From: an uncultured Novosphingobium sp.
GTDB taxonomy: Bacteria; Pseudomonadota; Alphaproteobacteria; Sphingomonadales; Sphingomonadaceae
Assembly (NCBI GenBank): GCA_946886075.1
Contig: CAMPHR010000009.1
Span: 1 to 64,000 of the forward strand
DNA: 64,000 bases
Direction of reading: 5' to 3'
Position numbers and translations under genes: made by a program. Each line of letters starts with the position of its first letter. The first letter of the stretch is position 1. Below, piece after piece: positions 61,679-64,000 of this stretch. The notes below the pieces were generated by a model, which saw nothing but the letters and a program-made list of their open reading frames with translations, ran no database searches and was not told the origin of the DNA.

Positions 61679-62277
61679 AGCATGCCACCATGCTGCTCGC
61701 GCTCGGCCTAGCTAAGCCCGCCAGCGCGGAAGCGGTTGCGACGTGGCAACAATATATAGGCGAGGCATCGCTGCGGTTCGGCATCCCCACCGCCTGGATC
61801 GAGCGGGTCATACGCGCCGAAAGCGGTGGGCAGACACACAGGAGCGGCCGTCCGATCCGCTCGTCCGCTGGCGCCATGGGCCTCATGCAACTCATGCCTG
61901 CGACCTGGGTCGAGATGCGCGATAGGCTGGGGCTTGGGCCGGATCCCGACGAGCCTCGCGACAATATCCTGGCCGGGACATTCTATCTTCGGCTAATGTA
62001 TGATCGGTTCGGATATCCAGGCCTGTTCGCGGCCTATAATGCTGGTCCCAAGCGTTATGCCGAACATCTTGCAGGCAAGCGTCCGCTGCCAAGGGAGACC
62101 ATCGGCTATCTCGCGAGCGTGGCGCCCGAGGGGCAGGTTCGCGAGGCGAACACCGCCGCATCGCCGCCGGTCGAGCCCCTCTTTGCCATACGCAAGGACG
62201 GCGCTACGACAAGGGCGAGCACTACCGGCGCGCCGTCGCCAAGCCCGATCTTTGTCGTTCTGTCGCAGGGAAATTAG
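61666..62277 (+). CDS. Lytic transglycosylase (VirB1-like)
   Basis: From GTG 61666 the protein is 203 residues with a signal-like N-terminus (MLLALGLAKPASA) and a SLT domain: RAESGGQ (Glu52), AGAMGLMQLMPATW (69-81), DPRDNI-like DEPRDNILAGTFYL, FAAYNAGPKRY. It opens the peptidoglycan for the transfer channel. It overlaps traF by 13 bases; ATG 61690 is an alternative. Confidence 0.88.
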   Translation: MAPLKHATMLLALGLAKPASAEAVATWQQYIGEASLRFGIPTAWIERVIRAESGGQTHRSGRPIRSSAGAMGLMQLMPATWVEMRDRLGLGPDPDEPRDNILAGTFYLRLMYDRFGYPGLFAAYNAGPKRYAEHLAGKRPLPRETIGYLASVAPEGQVREANTAASPPVEPLFAIRKDGATTRASTTGAPSPSPIFVVLSQGN

Positions 62278-62508
62278 GTGGTGTCGCATGTCCGAGAGAG
62301 GGTGGAGGCTCGTCTCGACAGACCCAGCATGAAGGGTGGCGGGGCGCCTATCAAGGCCCGCGGGTGCCCCCCAATTTGCTGCGCAAATCGGTTCCCCCCA
62401 CGTCCGCTTCGCGGCGCTGCGCTTCGCGCCGCGGCCCTGACAGCCGCCCCGCCACCCGTCTTCCGGACGCCGTTCTCGATGGTGAGGACGAAGCGCAAGG
62501 AGGTCATC
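62278..62508. repeat. Stem-loop-rich spacer
   Basis: Includes the perfect hairpin ATTTGC-TGC-GCAAAT (62374-62388) and GCG/CGC-rich repeats around 62400-62440. No gene seen. Confidence 0.5.
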
Positions 62509-62868
62509 ATGGGCATGGTTCAGAGCATCGGCACGGCGTCGGATCGGATCATCGCGACGCTGGTCGCAGGACTGGAAATGGAGCTGGGACGCGGCGCGGG
62601 CGCAGCTCTGGCGGATCACTTTCTGGCTGCGGAGGAAAGCGATTTCCTCTGGGATGCACGCGGCGAGGAGCGTTGGCTGGGCTCCTACGAAGGCCCTGGC
62701 GAGGATGATCTGGAACTCGACAGGATCGCGATCTGGGGTCGGCTGGATGGTCGCTGGTTCATGGCCATCATGCTCGTGGATGGCGAGGGAATGCCGTGTG
62801 CGACGATTGCGAAGCGCATCTGTCACAGTCGCGATTTTGCCCGAAAGGCGATGGCTTATGCGCACTGA
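62509..62868 (+). CDS. Hypothetical protein before the relaxase gene
   Basis: From the ATG 4 bases after AAGGAGGT the protein is 119 residues (GMVQSIGTASDRIIATLVAG, LWDARGEERWLGSYEG, DRIAIWGRLDGRWFMAIML). No family is recognised. Its place between the transglycosylase and relaxase genes suggests a role in transfer or relaxase control. Confidence 0.6.
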   Translation: MGMVQSIGTASDRIIATLVAGLEMELGRGAGAALADHFLAAEESDFLWDARGEERWLGSYEGPGEDDLELDRIAIWGRLDGRWFMAIMLVDGEGMPCATIAKRICHSRDFARKAMAYAH

Positions 62869-63119
62869 TGACGCATCGATCGGCGGGGAGAGGCGGCGTC
62901 GGATCGGCGCTGTCTTTCCCCTTTTTTTAAGCCGGAGGAGGGATCAGGGAGGGGATAAGGGAAAACAAGATAAAGGCAGTGTCTCGCGACATCTGCCAAG
63001 TGTTTGTCTGCACATCCTTTTTTCACGAGACAAACCGCGGGCGGCGCGAGACCTGTCGGGTTGGAACGGCGGTAATCCGCCGATCTCGGGTCGAATTCGC
63101 GAGATGGGGCGGGGTTGCC
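62869..63119. other. Candidate transfer origin region
   Basis: This 251-base spacer directly upstream of the relaxase gene has inverted repeats TTTGTCT (63003-63009)/AGACAAA (63028-63034), TGTCTCG (62980-62986)/CGAGACA (63026-63032) and CGGCGG-TAAT-CCGCCG (63067-63082), plus a purine-rich tract. These features fit an oriT but no nick site is known for this relaxase group. Confidence 0.4.
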
Positions 63120-64000
63120 ATGTCTGACGACGACCTCACCCCCAAGCTCGGCAAGGTGCGGGGCAATGATGGCAAGCGCACCGTCAAATATGGCGGACGC
63201 ATCCTCGCGGCTACGCGGCTGGCTGGTAACAAGACAGGCAAAAGGTCGCGGCGTTTTGACGGCAGCCGGATCGGCCGGGGCGCGAGCATGGGACGGCTTC
63301 TCGCCAGTCGCGACAGGCTGGGCGGTTTCCGTGGACGCCGTGCGGTGGTGAAGGCGAGCCTCATCCGGCTCGGTGGCAAGACTGGCCAGGCAGCCCGAGC
63401 CCATATGCGCTATATCCAGCGTGATCGGGTCACCCGCGAGGGACTGCCGGGCGAGCTTTATGGTCCGGAAAATGACCAAGCCGATGGTGACGATTTCCTG
63501 AAGCGCACGGCTGGTGATCGCCACCAATTCCGCTTCATAGTCTCTGCCGAAGATGGGGCAGAATATCCCGACCTCAAGCCCTATGTCCGCCGCCTCATGA
63601 CGCAGATCGAACAGGACCTCGGCACTAAGCTCGACTGGGTAGCGGTGGATCACTTCAACACCGAGCGACCGCACACGCATATCGTGCTACGCGGCATCGA
63701 TGATCGCGGCGATAATCTCATCATCGCGCGCGAGTATATTTCACATGGCCTGCGGGAGCGCGCGTCCGAGTTGGTGACGCTCGATCTTGGACCGCGAACC
63801 GATCACGAAATCGAAGCCCGTTTGCGCCATGATGTCGATCAGGAGCGGATGACCGCGATCGACCGTCGGCTGTTACGGAGAATGGATGCCGATCGGATCG
63901 TGTCGCCCGCCGACAACGAACCCTTGCAGCAATCGGTGGCGGTCGGGCGGCTGCGCAAATTGAACGCTATGGAACTTGCCGAAGATATCGGCGGCGGGCG
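63120..64000 (+). CDS. DUF3363-type relaxase, N-terminal part
   Basis: The frame runs from ATG 63120 off the window (293 codons visible). After a basic N-terminus (GKRSRRFDGSRIGRG, VVKASLIRLGG) it shows relaxase features: ARAHMRYIQRDRVTREG (5' side), HQFRFIVSAEDGAEYPDL, and VAVDHFNTERPHTHIVLRG, whose His-x-His (about 184-186) is the metal site. This matches the VirD2-like DUF3363 family that nicks oriT and leads DNA into the recipient. The C-terminal part, and any traG after it, lie outside. Confidence 0.85.
   Translation, partial: MSDDDLTPKLGKVRGNDGKRTVKYGGRILAATRLAGNKTGKRSRRFDGSRIGRGASMGRLLASRDRLGGFRGRRAVVKASLIRLGGKTGQAARAHMRYIQRDRVTREGLPGELYGPENDQADGDDFLKRTAGDRHQFRFIVSAEDGAEYPDLKPYVRRLMTQIEQDLGTKLDWVAVDHFNTERPHTHIVLRGIDDRGDNLIIAREYISHGLRERASELVTLDLGPRTDHEIEARLRHDVDQERMTAIDRRLLRRMDADRIVSPADNEPLQQSVAVGRLRKLNAMELAEDIGGG

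Noticed and set aside
1..64000. CRISPR array, rRNA, complete insertion sequence
   Set aside because: No regularly spaced direct repeats, no rRNA sequence and no intact transposase were seen in the window.

Overview
The window is GC-rich alphaproteobacterial DNA, most likely from a sphingomonad (Sphingobium, Sphingomonas or Novosphingobium). The evidence is two TonB-dependent receptors, a FecI/FecR pair, an imuA-imuB-dnaE2 cassette, and two LexA boxes of the alphaproteobacterial form GTTC-N7-GTTC. This is inference from gene content; no 16S or single-copy marker is present.

Region 1 (1 to about 18.8 kb) is the early half and integration end of a temperate prophage. Leftward genes run from the immunity region to the terminase: small DNA-binding proteins, a ParB-like protein, a phage-encoded DNA polymerase III beta clamp, an N6-adenine methyltransferase-like protein, a large primase-helicase, an HNH endonuclease and both terminase subunits. 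Structural genes must lie left of the window. A CI-like self-cleaving repressor (12429-13043) and a HIRAN-domain gene sit between two promoters that carry the same operator, GTGTGAT-N2-ATCACAC. A rightward early operon of mostly unknown small genes plus a Gp37/Gp68 protein leads to a large serine recombinase. The recombinase reading frame ends inside a tRNA-Gly gene, which marks the prophage end.

Region 2 (18.8-33.2 kb) is a conjugation module on the minus strand: traG, a CopG-type gene, trbB-C-D-E-J-L-F-G-I and a frameshifted DUF2274 gene. It is flanked by about 1 kb (left) and 1.6 kb (right) of gene-poor, apparently decayed DNA. No relaxase gene lies next to traG.

Region 3 (33.2-43.3 kb) holds a phytanoyl-CoA dioxygenase-like gene and an SOS island. 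The island contains imuA-imuB-dnaE2 with a LexA box, and two divergent SRAP (YedK) genes that share a second LexA box, one of them followed by DUF1810. An S24-like regulator with a one-base frameshift follows.

Region 4 (43.5-55.5 kb) looks chromosomal or island-like. It has a FecA-type receptor divergent from a FecI sigma factor and FecR, a second TonB-dependent receptor, a small cluster (HTH-membrane protein, helical protein, 4-TM protein, RadC-like JAMM protein, S24 peptidase), an outer-membrane beta-barrel and a thermonuclease.

Region 5 (55.6-64 kb) is the leading half of a second mobility module on the plus strand: ardC, DUF2958, a ParB-like gene, DUF736, an HTH protein, a TraF signal peptidase, a lytic transglycosylase, an unknown gene and a DUF3363-type relaxase that runs off the end. 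Its spacers are full of GC-rich stem-loops. In elements of this type the relaxase is normally followed by traG-trb. Here the visible traG-trb set lies 32 kb away in the opposite orientation, so the window contains either one rearranged element or parts of two.
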